This document shows positions 46,515 to 55,627 of a DNA stretch of 64,000 nt, piece by piece. How positions within the stretch are numbered: the stretch's first letter is position 1; each line of letters opens with the position of its first letter. The notes under the pieces were generated by a model. That model worked only from the letters and a program-made list of their open reading frames with translations. It had not been told where the DNA came from and did no database searches. Origin of the DNA: Deltaproteobacteria bacterium (GTDB lineage: Bacteria; Myxococcota_A; Polyangia; Polyangiales; Ga0077539); contig JADJAE010000050.1 of assembly GCA_016704445.1 (NCBI GenBank), positions 16,073 to 80,072 on the forward strand. Reading direction: 5' to 3'. A program made the position numbers and the translations under genes.

Positions 46515-47297
46515 GGCGAGGCGTCGACGCCCGCGTCGAGCTCCTCCATGGACTCCTCGCCGTACGACAGGCCTTCCCATTCGCAGTGCTGGCGCTCCTC
46601 GGCGGTGCACGCGTGATCGCGCATCAGGCAGCGCATGAGGCACCGCCGGTGGTTCTCGTCCTCCCCCGTGCACGCGTCGAGGCACCGGGAGCAAGACGGG
46701 AGGCATGGGCCGTTTCGGTAATGAGAGACCGACCGCCGGTAGCACTCCTGGTAGCGCGCCGTGCACCCGGCGGTGAGGCAGCGGTCCTTCTCGGTGAGGC
46801 ATCCTTGGAGGCACTGGCCGCAGGAGGCGGCGCACGCCCGCACGCAGGCCTCGTCGTGGCAGGACGCGCGGCACCGCCCGCACGCGCCGCGGCATCGGGT
46901 GTCGCAGCCGGTGCACGAGCGGCCGCAGACGCGGCGGCAGGGCAGGTCGACGTTCTCGTGGCAGGGGTCGTAGCTGCACGACTGCTGCTCGATGTCCGTG
47001 GCGCAGAGGAGGGGACTTCCCTCCTCGGTCACCGGGTCGGGCGCCGGGCGGAAGTTGCAGTCTGCGGCGAGGCGGGCGACCGCGGCCGGATCGGTCCACG
47101 CCGAGGCCCAGGGGCCGGGCGCGGCGGGCAGCGGGGCGACGTCGACGGCGGCGCCCGCGTCCACGAGCACGGTCGGCGCCGGGACGCTCGCACGGGGGCG
47201 CGGCGACGGGCTCGGGAGCGAGCCGCGGAGACGGGGGAGGGGACTTCGAGCAGGCGGCCAGTAGGCTCAGTGCGAGGGCGAGACCGCGGGGGCGCAT
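46511..47297 (-). pseudogene. Cys-rich lipoprotein coupled to the FGE-like gene, one frameshift
   Basis: ATG 47297 gives MRPRGLALALSLLAAC, a lipoprotein signal. A one-base insertion in the G5 run at 47194-47198 (C run on the coding strand) shifts the frame. Skipping it joins a Pro/Ser linker to the body for about 261 residues. The body has 29 Cys in about 145 residues, often as CxxC or CxxxC (CRRVCGRSCTGCDTRCRGAC), reminiscent of metal- or disulfide-rich proteins. No C-x-P-x-R site for FGE modification is present. The stop codon overlaps the FGE-like start. The function is unknown. Confidence 0.7.
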
Positions 47298-47435
47298 CGC
47301 CGTCACGGAACACCCGCGCGCCGTCGGGCGTCAATGGGAGGCGCGGCACACGGCGCGGGCGCGAACGGACTTCAGCTCGGCGGGCGAATGTCCGAAGATG
47401 GCGCGGCACCTTACCTGCCGACGAGGTCTACGCCG

Positions 47436-48452
47436 ATGTCCCCGATCCGCCTCTCGCTCGCGCTCTCGCTCGCCGTCGCCTCGTGCCGCCCGTCGTTGCC
47501 CGCGTCCGCACCTGCGTCCGCGCCCGCGCCCTCGCCCTCCGCGCCGCCGGCCGTCGACGCCGGAGCGCCCGCCGTCGACGCGCCGCCCGCCGACCCCTGC
47601 GCGCCGCTGCTCGCCCGCCACCGCGCCGTCATCGCGCGCGTCAGCGGCGACAACTCCCCCTGGACCGAAGCCCTCGCCACCTTCGGCCGCTGCCTGCCGA
47701 CCCCTGGGGGAGCCTGGGCCGTGGTCGTCGACGACGCCGAGATCGACGCCTCGGAGAGCCAGGGCACCTCCGTGCAGGGACACTGGTCGGTGGTCCACGT
47801 CGGCGTCGACGGGCGCTCGGCGCGCCTGACCCGCAGCGAGCAGTGGATCGCCCACAACCTCCCGGGCGTCGTCGGGGCGGTGGCCCACGACTACGACCGC
47901 GACGGCGTGTCCGAGCTCGTGCTGCTGCGCCGCGCCTCGGTGAGCGAGGGCGCCGATCGCCCCGGCGGGGAGGTGCTCACGCTCCGCGACAGCGCGGTGG
48001 TGCCCTACGCGCCCGCGGCGGGCATCGAGCCCGACGAGGCGCGCGACGTCGATGGCGACGGCCGCCCCGACCTCGTCACGCGCACGCCCTACCGCGCCAA
48101 CGGCGACGACTCGCCGAGCGACTTCACCTACCTGATGGAGGGCCCTGCCCTCGTCGCGCACTCGCTCGCCGACGGCACCTTCTCGCGCTCCGACGAGGTC
48201 GCCGCGCGCTTCGCCCGCGAGCAGTGCCCGAGGCGCGACGCGACCGCCGGCGGCGCCGAGGTCTCCACGACGTCGGTCGTGTGCGCGCGCCTCTGGGGGG
48301 TGCCCGCCGCGACCGTCGCCCGGGTGATCCGAGCGCGCTGCGCCTCGCCGGAGGAGAACGGGTCGGGCTCGCCCCGGCGTCGGCACTGCGGCGACACGCG
48401 CGTGCTGCTGCGCTGGGCCGCTGCGACGCCGCCGCTCACGCTGCGCCAGTGA
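47436..48452 (+). CDS. Lipoprotein with FG-GAP/VCBS-like calcium motifs
   Basis: ATG 47436 starts MSPIRLSLALSLAVASC, a lipoprotein signal, after which an Ala/Pro/Ser linker runs to about residue 55. The body contains two Asp-rich loops of the type D-x-D-x-D-G (HDYDRDGVSELVLL and ARDVDGDGRPDLVTRT), which bind calcium in integrin-like FG-GAP propellers. It ends with a Cys-containing helical region. The 338-residue protein is probably exposed at the outer membrane. The gene is divergent from the Cys-rich lipoprotein with 138 bp between the starts, the likely promoter region of both. Confidence 0.7.
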   Translation: MSPIRLSLALSLAVASCRPSLPASAPASAPAPSPSAPPAVDAGAPAVDAPPADPCAPLLARHRAVIARVSGDNSPWTEALATFGRCLPTPGGAWAVVVDDAEIDASESQGTSVQGHWSVVHVGVDGRSARLTRSEQWIAHNLPGVVGAVAHDYDRDGVSELVLLRRASVSEGADRPGGEVLTLRDSAVVPYAPAAGIEPDEARDVDGDGRPDLVTRTPYRANGDDSPSDFTYLMEGPALVAHSLADGTFSRSDEVAARFAREQCPRRDATAGGAEVSTTSVVCARLWGVPAATVARVIRARCASPEENGSGSPRRRHCGDTRVLLRWAAATPPLTLRQ

Positions 48453-48534
48453 GCTCCCCACCGACGCTCTCGTCGCTCCGCGTTGGCGGCGATCAGGTGG
48501 TCACACCGCACTGTCCCGCGGAGCGGGGGCCCGC

Positions 48535-49305
48535 TCACCCCCGTCCGAAGCCCGCCTCGGCCTCGGCCATGTCCTCCGCGGCGTAGTACCCGGCGATCAT
48601 CTTCTGCGCGCCGGGCCGCGTGTACACGTCGGCGCGCGGGCGCTCGATCACCTCCGCGATCACCGCGGCGACCTCCTCGGCCGACTGCGCCCCGGGCAGC
48701 GCGCGGGAGTCGACGCCGCCGTGCAGCGCCGAGAGCCCGAACTCCGTCGCCACCCCCCCCGGGTGCACCGACGAGACGTGGATCTGCGGCCACTCGTCGC
48801 GCAGCTCGATGCGCAGGCTCGCGGTGAGGGCGTTGAGCGCGTGCTTGGCCGCGGAGTAGGCGGCCCGCTGCGGCGCCAGCGGAACCCTCCCGAGGAGCGA
48901 CGAGACGTTCACGATGTGCCCGCGCCCGTGCTCCTTGAAGTGCTCGAGCGAGATCTGCATCCCGTAGAGGGCGGACTTCACGTTCACGCGCATCATCTCG
49001 TCGAGGTCGTCGTCGGTGACCTCCGAGGTCATGCGCGAGATGCCCCGGCCGGCGTTGTTGACCCACACGTCCACGCGCCCGAAGCGGGCGATGGCGGCGG
49101 CGAGCGCGCGGCGCACGTCCTCCCGCACCGTCACGTCGCCAGGAACCGCCAGGCAGTGCGCCCCCGAGCGAGCGGCCACCTCGGAGAGTTCCTTCGCGCG
49201 GCGGGCGACCAGCACCGCGAGCGCGCCGCGGCCGCCCACGAGCGTCGCGAGCGCCGCGCCGATGCCGGAGCTCGCGCCGGTGATCACGATGACCTTGTCC
49301 TTCAT
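48535..49305 (-). CDS. Short-chain dehydrogenase/reductase
   Basis: This 256-residue classical SDR has the nucleotide-binding TGASSGIG at 9-16, NNAG, the catalytic Ser in VNVSS and the Tyr-x-x-x-Lys in YSAAK. It lacks an acidic residue at the end of the second strand (VARRAKEL), favouring NADP. It is cytoplasmic and uses an unknown alcohol or ketone. The end has about 20 residues after the usual C-terminus. The ATG at 49305 is the only reasonable start. It is convergent with the preceding gene (82-bp gap) and divergent from the next. Confidence 0.92.
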   Translation of the reverse strand: MKDKVIVITGASSGIGAALATLVGGRGALAVLVARRAKELSEVAARSGAHCLAVPGDVTVREDVRRALAAAIARFGRVDVWVNNAGRGISRMTSEVTDDDLDEMMRVNVKSALYGMQISLEHFKEHGRGHIVNVSSLLGRVPLAPQRAAYSAAKHALNALTASLRIELRDEWPQIHVSSVHPGGVATEFGLSALHGGVDSRALPGAQSAEEVAAVIAEVIERPRADVYTRPGAQKMIAGYYAAEDMAEAEAGFGRG

Positions 49306-49417
49306 GACCTCGAAGCAGACGCCCGCCGTCCCGCTCGGGTCAACCGAGCTCGCCTCGAGCGGTGGTCGGCACTACCCCCCCCTGCCGGGGGCGGTGGCCG
49401 AGCACCATGCTTCATGC

Positions 49418-49987
49418 ATGAGCCAGACAATGACGCATTCCCGATCCAGCCTGGCTGATTCGCTCCCCGCCCGGCCTGCCGCCTCGGGGTCGATCGTGCC
49501 ACGCGTGCTGATGGCCCTGACGGCGACGCTCGCCATCGCGCTGGTCGGCGCGATCGTGCTCCAGCTCGCAGGGACAGGCCTCGTGCTGCGCTCCTCGGTC
49601 CTCTTCTCACGGCTGCTCGCGGGCGCCGTCGCCCTGGTGCTCGTGGTCGCGCTGCCCCTCTGGTGGGAGCGCAACGCCCGCCGCCGCTGGCGCGAGACCG
49701 ACGCCCTCCTGCGGCACCCGCGCGTGTCGTGGGTGCTCCCGTGGAGCCTCTTCGTGCTGCTGATCCCCGTCCTCTTCGCCCCCCACCTCGCCCGCGCCTC
49801 GCTCTCCAACCACGGCGCCTGGATGGTCGGCGGCGAGACGCCCACGCGCGTCGTTCAGCGCGGCGCTCGCGCGGTCGCGAGCATCATCCCCGTGCACAGT
49901 CCCCTCGCGCTCACCCACCGCACCGTCTGGCCGTGGGTCGACCGCAACTCGCCCGAGTGCACCGGCGGGCCCGCCGCGCCGCGCTGA
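49418..49987 (+). CDS. Hypothetical membrane protein
   Basis: ATG 49418 starts a 189-residue protein with three hydrophobic helices: VLMALTATLAIALVGAIVLQ, LLAGAVALVLVVALPLWW and VLPWSLFVLLIPVLFAP. A basic loop lies between the second and third (ERNARRRWRETDALLRHP). The C-terminus of about 60 residues is hydrophilic and may be outside the membrane. No family is recognised. The frame upstream to 49016 is antisense of the SDR gene and was not used. The function is unknown. Confidence 0.65.
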   Translation: MSQTMTHSRSSLADSLPARPAASGSIVPRVLMALTATLAIALVGAIVLQLAGTGLVLRSSVLFSRLLAGAVALVLVVALPLWWERNARRRWRETDALLRHPRVSWVLPWSLFVLLIPVLFAPHLARASLSNHGAWMVGGETPTRVVQRGARAVASIIPVHSPLALTHRTVWPWVDRNSPECTGGPAAPR

Positions 49988-50010
49988 CCCGCGCCGGGCC
50001 AGCGGTTCAC

Positions 50011-50343
50011 TCACGGCATCCGCGCCTCGATCGTCTCCTGGACGTGCTCCTCCATCGCCCGCTCGAAGGCGTCTGCGCGCGATTGGCTGTCCTGCTTCGC
50101 CACGATGCCGCTCACCGAGTGGTAGCTGGCGTTCTCCGTGCGGAGGTACATCGCGCCCCGCTTCTGGTGCGCGCGTCGCCACTGGTGATGCGAGGCGAGG
50201 CAGTCGTTCCACAGGGCCGGAGCCTCGGGCCCGGCCACCTCCGCGACGAAGGCGCGCACCGAGGGAGCGCGCCGGTCGACGAGCTCCAGCAACGCCCGCT
50301 GCGCCGCGGGGAGGTACGCCCGCGCGTGCATCGCCAGCGGCAT
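50011..50343 (-). pseudogene. Possible C-terminal fragment of an indoleamine-dioxygenase/PrnB-like protein
   Basis: The 110 residues from ATG 50343 read MHARAYLPAAQRALLELVDR, then SVRAFV and an all-helical stretch (LWNDCLASHHQWRRAHQKRG). This resembles the last part of the indoleamine 2,3-dioxygenase / PrnB superfamily (Y-L-P-x-x-H-R, S-V-R-x-F-V and a helix with the R-x-x-H-x-x-R signature). A full member has 350-400 residues, and the heme-binding part and N-terminus are absent, so it looks like a remnant. The frame is open to 50487 but without protein-like signal. The assignment is tentative; it could also be a small intact gene of unknown function. Confidence 0.35.
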
Positions 50344-50554
50344 GGAGGCGCGGGACCCGGCGAGGGTGCCCGTGGCGTATTCGCGCGTGGGTGCGTGGGG
50401 CGAGGCTCGTCGTCCGTGGAGCATCGTGCAGGGTCTCGGCGGTTCAGGGCGGTCGATGGGTCGGACTACGCCCTCGACCGGTACCACCCGTCACCCCGTC
50501 GGCCCGATAGCACCGCGATGGCACCGGGCATGGAATGAGGCCCTGCCGCGGCGA

Positions 50555-52039
50555 CTACTCCAGTCGGCAGGTGTTGCCGAGGCAACTCCCGGAGCAGCAG
50601 TCGGCGGTGGTCGAGCAGCTCGTGCCGGTCGAGTGACAGGACGTCGCTCGGCAGACCCCCGTCCCGCACGTGTAGGAGCAGCAGTCCGAGGAGGTCGTAC
50701 AGGACAGGCCCGCGCCGCGGCACCTGGGGCCGGCGCAGGTGCCGCCGGTGCAGGCGCCCGCGCAGCAGTCCGTGTCGACGGCGCAGCGCACGCCCCCCGG
50801 TCGGCACGTGGGCGCGCGGCAGATCGACCCGAAGCACGTGCCGGAGCAGCAGTAGATCGACCCGCCGCATCCGCCGCCCGTCGCGATGCACGCAGCCGGG
50901 GCGCACGCGCCGACGCTGCACCGGCCCGAGCAGCACTGGCTGTTGACCGTGCAGGAGTAGGTGTCGGGTCGGCACACGGTGCACACGCGCGACTGGCAGG
51001 AGAGGCCCGCGCAGCACTCGGCGGAGGTCGCGCACGACCCCGCGCTGGTGCGGCAGAGGTCGCAGTAGCCGCCCGTGCAGACGGTGCCCGCGCAGCAGGC
51101 GTTCGAGGCCGAGCACGCCTGGCCGCGGAGGCGACAGGCGGTGCCGCAGGTGCCGCCCGCGCAGGCGTCGGAGCAGCACTCCGCGGTGCTGGCGCATGCC
51201 CCTCCGGTGGCGGCGCACGCGGCGCGTCGACAGGTCCCCGCGGCGCAGCGACCCGAGCAGCAGTCACCGTTGGCCGAGCAGGTCGCGCCCTCGGCGACGC
51301 ACACCACCGGAGCCACGCAGCGACCCGCAGTGCAGGTCGTGCCGGAGCAGCAGTCCGCCTGGGCCGAGCACGCCCGCCCCGCCGCCTGGCAGGCGCAGCG
51401 CCCGCCGGTGCAGAACATCTGCCCGCAGCACTCGCGGTCGGCGGCGCAGGCGCGTCCCTGCTCGTTGCAGCACAGCCTGGTGGTGGGCGACTCCCGGCAC
51501 GAGTCCGCGGCGCAGCACGATCCGCTCGCGGAGCACGCCACGCCGAGCGCCGCGCACATCGGGCCGCGATCGACCGGCGGCGCAGGGACATCCATCGGCG
51601 GTGCGGGCACGTCCATCGGCGGCGTGGGGACATCCATCGGCGGAGCGGGGACATCGACCGGCGGAGCGGGGACATCGACCGGCGGCGTGGGGACATCGAC
51701 CGGCGGCGTGGGGACATCGACCGGCGGCGTGGGGACATCGAGCGGTGGCGTGGGGACGTCGAGCGGTGGCGTGGGGACGTCGAGCGGTGGCGTGGGGACG
51801 TCGAGCGGCGGGACGGGGACGTCGACCGGCGGGGCGGGGACATCGCCGGGGGACGCTGCGGTGTCGGTCTTCGAGGACGTGTCGAGGGGCGCGGTCGGCA
51901 CGTCGCTGGCGGCGTCGACAGCGGCATCGCGGTCGACGAAGTCCCAGGTGCCGAGGGGGCTACCGCAGCCCACGGCCAGCGAAGCCGCGACGGCGAGAAC
52001 GTGGTGGACGAGCCGGGTGCGAAGGGGGGAGGAGTTCAT
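50555..52039 (-). CDS. Dickkopf-like Cys-repeat lipoprotein with long DVPxPPx linker
   Basis: ATG 52039 gives the signal MNSSPLRTRLVHHVLAVAAS ending in a lipid Cys near residue 25. Residues 66-156 are 13 heptads of DVPxPPx, a rigid extended linker. The rest (160-494) is a Cys-repeat array with about 11 units of the form C-x5-8-CS-x3-CCSG-x-C-x2-G-x-C, such as GACASTAECCSDACAGGTCG and CSTTADCCSGSCLGNTC. Such knots are disulfide-rich and protease-resistant. A surface adhesin or matrix role is inferred. It is a 494-residue protein with no enzymatic domain. The start at 52117 in the same frame has no signal. Confidence 0.85.
   Translation of the reverse strand: MNSSPLRTRLVHHVLAVAASLAVGCGSPLGTWDFVDRDAAVDAASDVPTAPLDTSSKTDTAASPGDVPAPPVDVPVPPLDVPTPPLDVPTPPLDVPTPPLDVPTPPVDVPTPPVDVPTPPVDVPAPPVDVPAPPMDVPTPPMDVPAPPMDVPAPPVDRGPMCAALGVACSASGSCCAADSCRESPTTRLCCNEQGRACAADRECCGQMFCTGGRCACQAAGRACSAQADCCSGTTCTAGRCVAPVVCVAEGATCSANGDCCSGRCAAGTCRRAACAATGGACASTAECCSDACAGGTCGTACRLRGQACSASNACCAGTVCTGGYCDLCRTSAGSCATSAECCAGLSCQSRVCTVCRPDTYSCTVNSQCCSGRCSVGACAPAACIATGGGCGGSIYCCSGTCFGSICRAPTCRPGGVRCAVDTDCCAGACTGGTCAGPRCRGAGLSCTTSSDCCSYTCGTGVCRATSCHSTGTSCSTTADCCSGSCLGNTCRLE
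51572..51844 (-). repeat. Thirteen 21-bp tandem repeats encoding DVPxPPx heptads
   Basis: The + strand of this stretch shows a 21-bp period of the type GGCGTGGGGACATCGACCGGC, repeated 13 times with small changes. In protein it gives 13 Asp-Val-Pro heptads between the lipid anchor and the Cys repeats. The near-exact nucleotide repeats show recent expansion. Confidence 0.85.
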
Positions 52040-52113
52040 GCCGCGGGGATGTTTCCCACAGGGCGCCCCGGATGGTCGAGTGACTGGCGGAGCGTTCCGC
52101 CGAGCGCATTGCG

Positions 52114-53778
52114 TCACTTGATGTAATCGCTGTCGACGTCGACGGTCTCGGCGAGCGCGCGACTCACATCAAGGAGCCTCTTGCGAAGGATCGCCGCCGC
52201 CTCGGCCTCGTCGTCGGCTTCGTCGACGTCGTCCCGCAGGATGAGGACCTCGATCCTCGCGCCGCGACCGAAGGACGGCACGCTCCGCACGCGGGCTTCG
52301 AGCCCCCTGCGTCCGCGAAGCACCTCGTCGACGAGGGCTCGTACCGCGTCGAGCCGACCCTGGAGCGAGGGGTCGTCCGCGCGTTCGAGCGGCGTGAGCT
52401 CGGTGATCTGGGAGATGCACAGCCACGGGTGTCGCTGGCGAAACGCGGCGCCGAAGCGCGCTGCGAGCCTCTCGGCCTCCTCGGGCTGGAGGCGCGCGTC
52501 GCAGCCGATCCTCATGACGAGGTGGCGCACCCGGCCCGGCGGCGGGTGCCCGTCGCCCCTGAACTGGATGATCGCCGACTGCAGCTCGAGCGCCGCGCCC
52601 TCCGCTTCGGCGAAGGCGTGGAGCTCGCGCCCGATGCGAGCGGCAAGATCAGCCGGGGGGCGCCACGGCGGCACGCGCATGATCGCGGCGGCGGCCTCGC
52701 GCGGCGCGTCGAGCTCTGCGAAGAGCAGGTTCGCGAGGTCGCCGAGCTTCGCCAGGCTGAGGGCCCGCGGCGTGAGGTCGACGGGCGTCGATCCGGAGAG
52801 CCACGCGGCGAAGTTCTGCCGCATCTGGTCGCGCGGCGACGTCCCCGAGGGGCCTCGCACGGGCCCTCGCGCCGAGGCCTTCGTGACGGCCTCCGCCCAC
52901 GCCTCGTCGTCGAGCAGGAGGAAGGTGTCCCCCTCGCGCGCGTCGATCGTGTGGACCTCGAAGGACCCCGCGGACTGCGCGCGCTCTCGCCGTCGGTGCA
53001 GCCACTCGAGCTCGCCGCGGCGCGCTCGGAGAAGCTGGCACCGCGGACCGCTCGTCGCGAGATAGGCTCCGGAAGGGCCCACCCAGAGGACGGCGATCTC
53101 CCCCGTCGGAGGGAGGAGCTGTCGGCAACCAGCAAAGGCGGCTTCGAGCACCTCCACCGCGCCGAGTCGGAGAAACGAGATCGCGCGCTCGATCTCCTCG
53201 TGGATGCCGCAGCGGCTCACGTCGTCCCCGGTGCCCGCGATGATGATCGCGACGTCCGGCGAGACGCGGTGGGCCTCGTTGCCGACAGGAGACTGCGGCC
53301 CCCCGCGCGTCTCGGCGTGCACCTCGTTGGGAGGAAAGCCCGAGGGGGAGAGCGCCGCCAGGGCCACCGCCTCGGCGAGGAGTTCCTCGGGATCGAGGAC
53401 GTCGCGCTGAATCGCTTCGAGGAGCAGCCTCCCCACGCCCCTGGCCGTGGGGTGGAGATCGCGGTGCACGTCCTCGGCGAGGAGCCCCTCCACGGCGACG
53501 CGCCGCGCGGCGCTCAGGTCGAGCGCGAGCGACGGATGGTCGGTGAAGGCACTCTCGGGCAGACGGAGCGCGGCGAGCTCGGCGAGGGCGGCGTCGCGCT
53601 CGAGCGGCCAGTGCGTCGAGTCGAAGCCCTCGGCGGAGCCCAGCATCGGAATCGCGCGCTCGGCGAGCGGGATGCGGTCGAACAGCCTCTCGAGCCGCAT
53701 CGGGCTGAGGACCCACTCGTCGACGAGGTACTGGAGGGCCCGGGGGCAGCGCCGCCGCGGGATGTCTTCGGGGTGCAC
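52114..53778 (-). CDS. Uncharacterised protein with possible degenerate PP2C-like domain
   Basis: This 554-residue soluble protein starts at GTG 53778 (MHPEDIPRRRCPRALQYLVD). Between about residues 170 and 310 it has the rhythm of a PP2C/SpoIIE phosphatase: DVAIIIAGTGDDVSR, then a beta hairpin VLWVGPSGAYLATSGPRC, then FEVHTIDAREGDTFLLLDDE. In true enzymes the second block is G-D-S-R-A-Y. Here the metal-binding Asp residues are replaced (VGPSGAYL), so it is probably inactive. The rest is helical, with an alpha/beta C-terminal part (RHLVMRIGCDARLQPEEAER). No signal peptide. The function is unknown; a pseudo-phosphatase sensing role is only a guess. Confidence 0.5.
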   Translation of the reverse strand: MHPEDIPRRRCPRALQYLVDEWVLSPMRLERLFDRIPLAERAIPMLGSAEGFDSTHWPLERDAALAELAALRLPESAFTDHPSLALDLSAARRVAVEGLLAEDVHRDLHPTARGVGRLLLEAIQRDVLDPEELLAEAVALAALSPSGFPPNEVHAETRGGPQSPVGNEAHRVSPDVAIIIAGTGDDVSRCGIHEEIERAISFLRLGAVEVLEAAFAGCRQLLPPTGEIAVLWVGPSGAYLATSGPRCQLLRARRGELEWLHRRRERAQSAGSFEVHTIDAREGDTFLLLDDEAWAEAVTKASARGPVRGPSGTSPRDQMRQNFAAWLSGSTPVDLTPRALSLAKLGDLANLLFAELDAPREAAAAIMRVPPWRPPADLAARIGRELHAFAEAEGAALELQSAIIQFRGDGHPPPGRVRHLVMRIGCDARLQPEEAERLAARFGAAFRQRHPWLCISQITELTPLERADDPSLQGRLDAVRALVDEVLRGRRGLEARVRSVPSFGRGARIEVLILRDDVDEADDEAEAAAILRKRLLDVSRALAETVDVDSDYIK

Positions 53779-53845
53779 CGCGCGAGGCTAACCCGCGGTG
53801 TGGTTCACGGCTGCAACGCGCGCCGATCGGGTGCACTCTCGGGCC

Positions 53846-55624
53846 ATGGGACGGCGGTGGCGTTTGGACCGTGGCTTCGGGCTCGCGGCGCTCCTCTCGG
53901 CGGCGACGCTCGGCTCGTGCACGGCGCCGAACGATGACGGCGAGGAGTGCCTCTTCAACGGCGACTGCCGCGACCCTCTGGTGTGCGCCGCGCGCCGGTG
54001 CCGCCGTCCTTGCCGATCCGACCGCGACTGCGCGAGCGGGCTGCTCTGCCGGCCGTCGGGCGAGCCGGGGCTCCGCGTCTGCCTCCCGCCGGACGAGACG
54101 TGGCGCTGCGCCTCGGACGAGGAGTGCCCGTCGCCCCAGGTGTGCGGCCCGCGAGGGCAGTGCCAGCCCGCCTGCCTCGTCGACCTCGACTGCCGCTTCG
54201 TGGCCTTCAACGCGCGATGCAGCGCGTCGGGCGCGTGCGAGGTGCCAGACGCCGGGGAGGGCGACGTGACGGGCAGCGACGCCGTCGCGACCGACGACCG
54301 CGAGCCGGCCGACGTGAGCGTCGTCGACGGCGCGGCCGACGTCGCAGAGGCCACGGTCGACGGCGCGCTCCCGGCGATGGACGCGGCCATGACCGACGCG
54401 ACGGCGATGGACGCGACCGACGCCTCGGCGGACGGCGCGAGCGCACCGGACGCGGCCCCGGACGCCTCCGCCGTCGATGCTCCGCCGGGGCGCCCGGGGC
54501 CCGATGTCCCCTTGTACTTCGACGTGCCGCCCTACGAGGCGCCGCCGCCGCGCTCCGCCGTCGCGGTCGCCGCGCGCTCGCGGGTGTGCGTGATCACCGC
54601 GGCGGGTCAGGTTCGCTGCTGGGGGCCGAACACCTACAACGCCCTCGGCCTCTCTACCGACGCCGGGGTGGTCGACCGGCCCACGGAGGTCCCCGCGCTC
54701 GCCGGCGCGGTGGAGGTCGCCCTCGCCAGGGAGACCACCTGTGCGCGCTTCGCCGCCGGCAACGTCCGCTGCGTCGGCCGCGGCAGCCTCGGGCAGCTCG
54801 GCAACGGGCGCTTCGTCGACAGCACGACCTTCGTGGACGTGTCGGGCGTGACCGGGGCCACCTCGCTGGTGGCCGGGGCCAACGGGTTCTGCGCGCTGCT
54901 CGGCGACGCGACGGCGCGCTGCTGGGGATTCAACCGCTTCGGGCAGGCGGGCATCGCCGGGCCCGACAGCGTGGCGACGCCGGTGAGCCCCGCCGGGCTC
55001 GCCGGGGTCGCGGAGCTCGCCGCCGGTCACGACCACGCCTGCGCCCGCCTCGTCGACGGAACGGTCCGCTGCTGGGGCGCCAACAACTACGGACAGCTCG
55101 GCACCAACAACACATCCACGTCGGTTCCGACGCCCAGGGCGGTCGTCGGCATCTCGACGGCCGCGCAGCTCGCGGCGGGCTACGCGTCCACCTGCGCGCT
55201 GCTGCGAGACGGCTCGGAGTGGTGCTGGGGGAGCAACCTCTACGGCCTCCTCGGAGACGGGACCTTCACCGAGCGCCGCGCGCCAGTGCGGGTGATGAAC
55301 CTCCCCGCGGGGGTCACGGCGATCCAGCTCGGGAGCACCGCCAACTGCTTCATCCACGGCCCCGAGCGGCAGTTGAGCTGCTTTGGGATGCGCCCCTTCG
55401 GCGACGGCATGGCGGGCACCGGGGGATCGATCGCCGCCCCGCAGCCCCTGCTCGGGCTGCGCGACGTGGCGTCCTTCCGCGCCAACGAGGTGGAGATCAA
55501 CGCCACGTCGTTCAGCGCCGTGCGCCGCGACGGCACCGTCGCCGTCTGGGGGAGAATCGGCGCCGGGGTGTTCGGCCCGCGGGTGCTCTCGCTGGGCTTC
55601 CCGCTGAACCTGGAGCTCGACTGA
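53846..55624 (+). CDS. RCC1-repeat lipoprotein with Cys-rich N-terminal module
   Basis: ATG 53846 gives the signal MGRRWRLDRGFGLAALLSAA, then a lipid Cys near 25. Residues 32-130 carry a Cys-rich module with EECLFNGDCRDPLVCAARRC and several C-x-D-x-D-C pairs. An Asp/Ala-rich linker follows (130-220). From about 235 come seven RCC1-type blades with CALL(x)DG and RCWG(x)N motifs, such as GTVRCWGANNYGQLG and RCWGFNRFGQAG. RCC1 propellers bind proteins or ligands. The 592-residue protein is the first of three adjacent genes that share the Cys-rich head. It is likely on the outer surface. Confidence 0.88.
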   Translation: MGRRWRLDRGFGLAALLSAATLGSCTAPNDDGEECLFNGDCRDPLVCAARRCRRPCRSDRDCASGLLCRPSGEPGLRVCLPPDETWRCASDEECPSPQVCGPRGQCQPACLVDLDCRFVAFNARCSASGACEVPDAGEGDVTGSDAVATDDREPADVSVVDGAADVAEATVDGALPAMDAAMTDATAMDATDASADGASAPDAAPDASAVDAPPGRPGPDVPLYFDVPPYEAPPPRSAVAVAARSRVCVITAAGQVRCWGPNTYNALGLSTDAGVVDRPTEVPALAGAVEVALARETTCARFAAGNVRCVGRGSLGQLGNGRFVDSTTFVDVSGVTGATSLVAGANGFCALLGDATARCWGFNRFGQAGIAGPDSVATPVSPAGLAGVAELAAGHDHACARLVDGTVRCWGANNYGQLGTNNTSTSVPTPRAVVGISTAAQLAAGYASTCALLRDGSEWCWGSNLYGLLGDGTFTERRAPVRVMNLPAGVTAIQLGSTANCFIHGPERQLSCFGMRPFGDGMAGTGGSIAAPQPLLGLRDVASFRANEVEINATSFSAVRRDGTVAVWGRIGAGVFGPRVLSLGFPLNLELD

Positions 55625-55627
55625 GCG

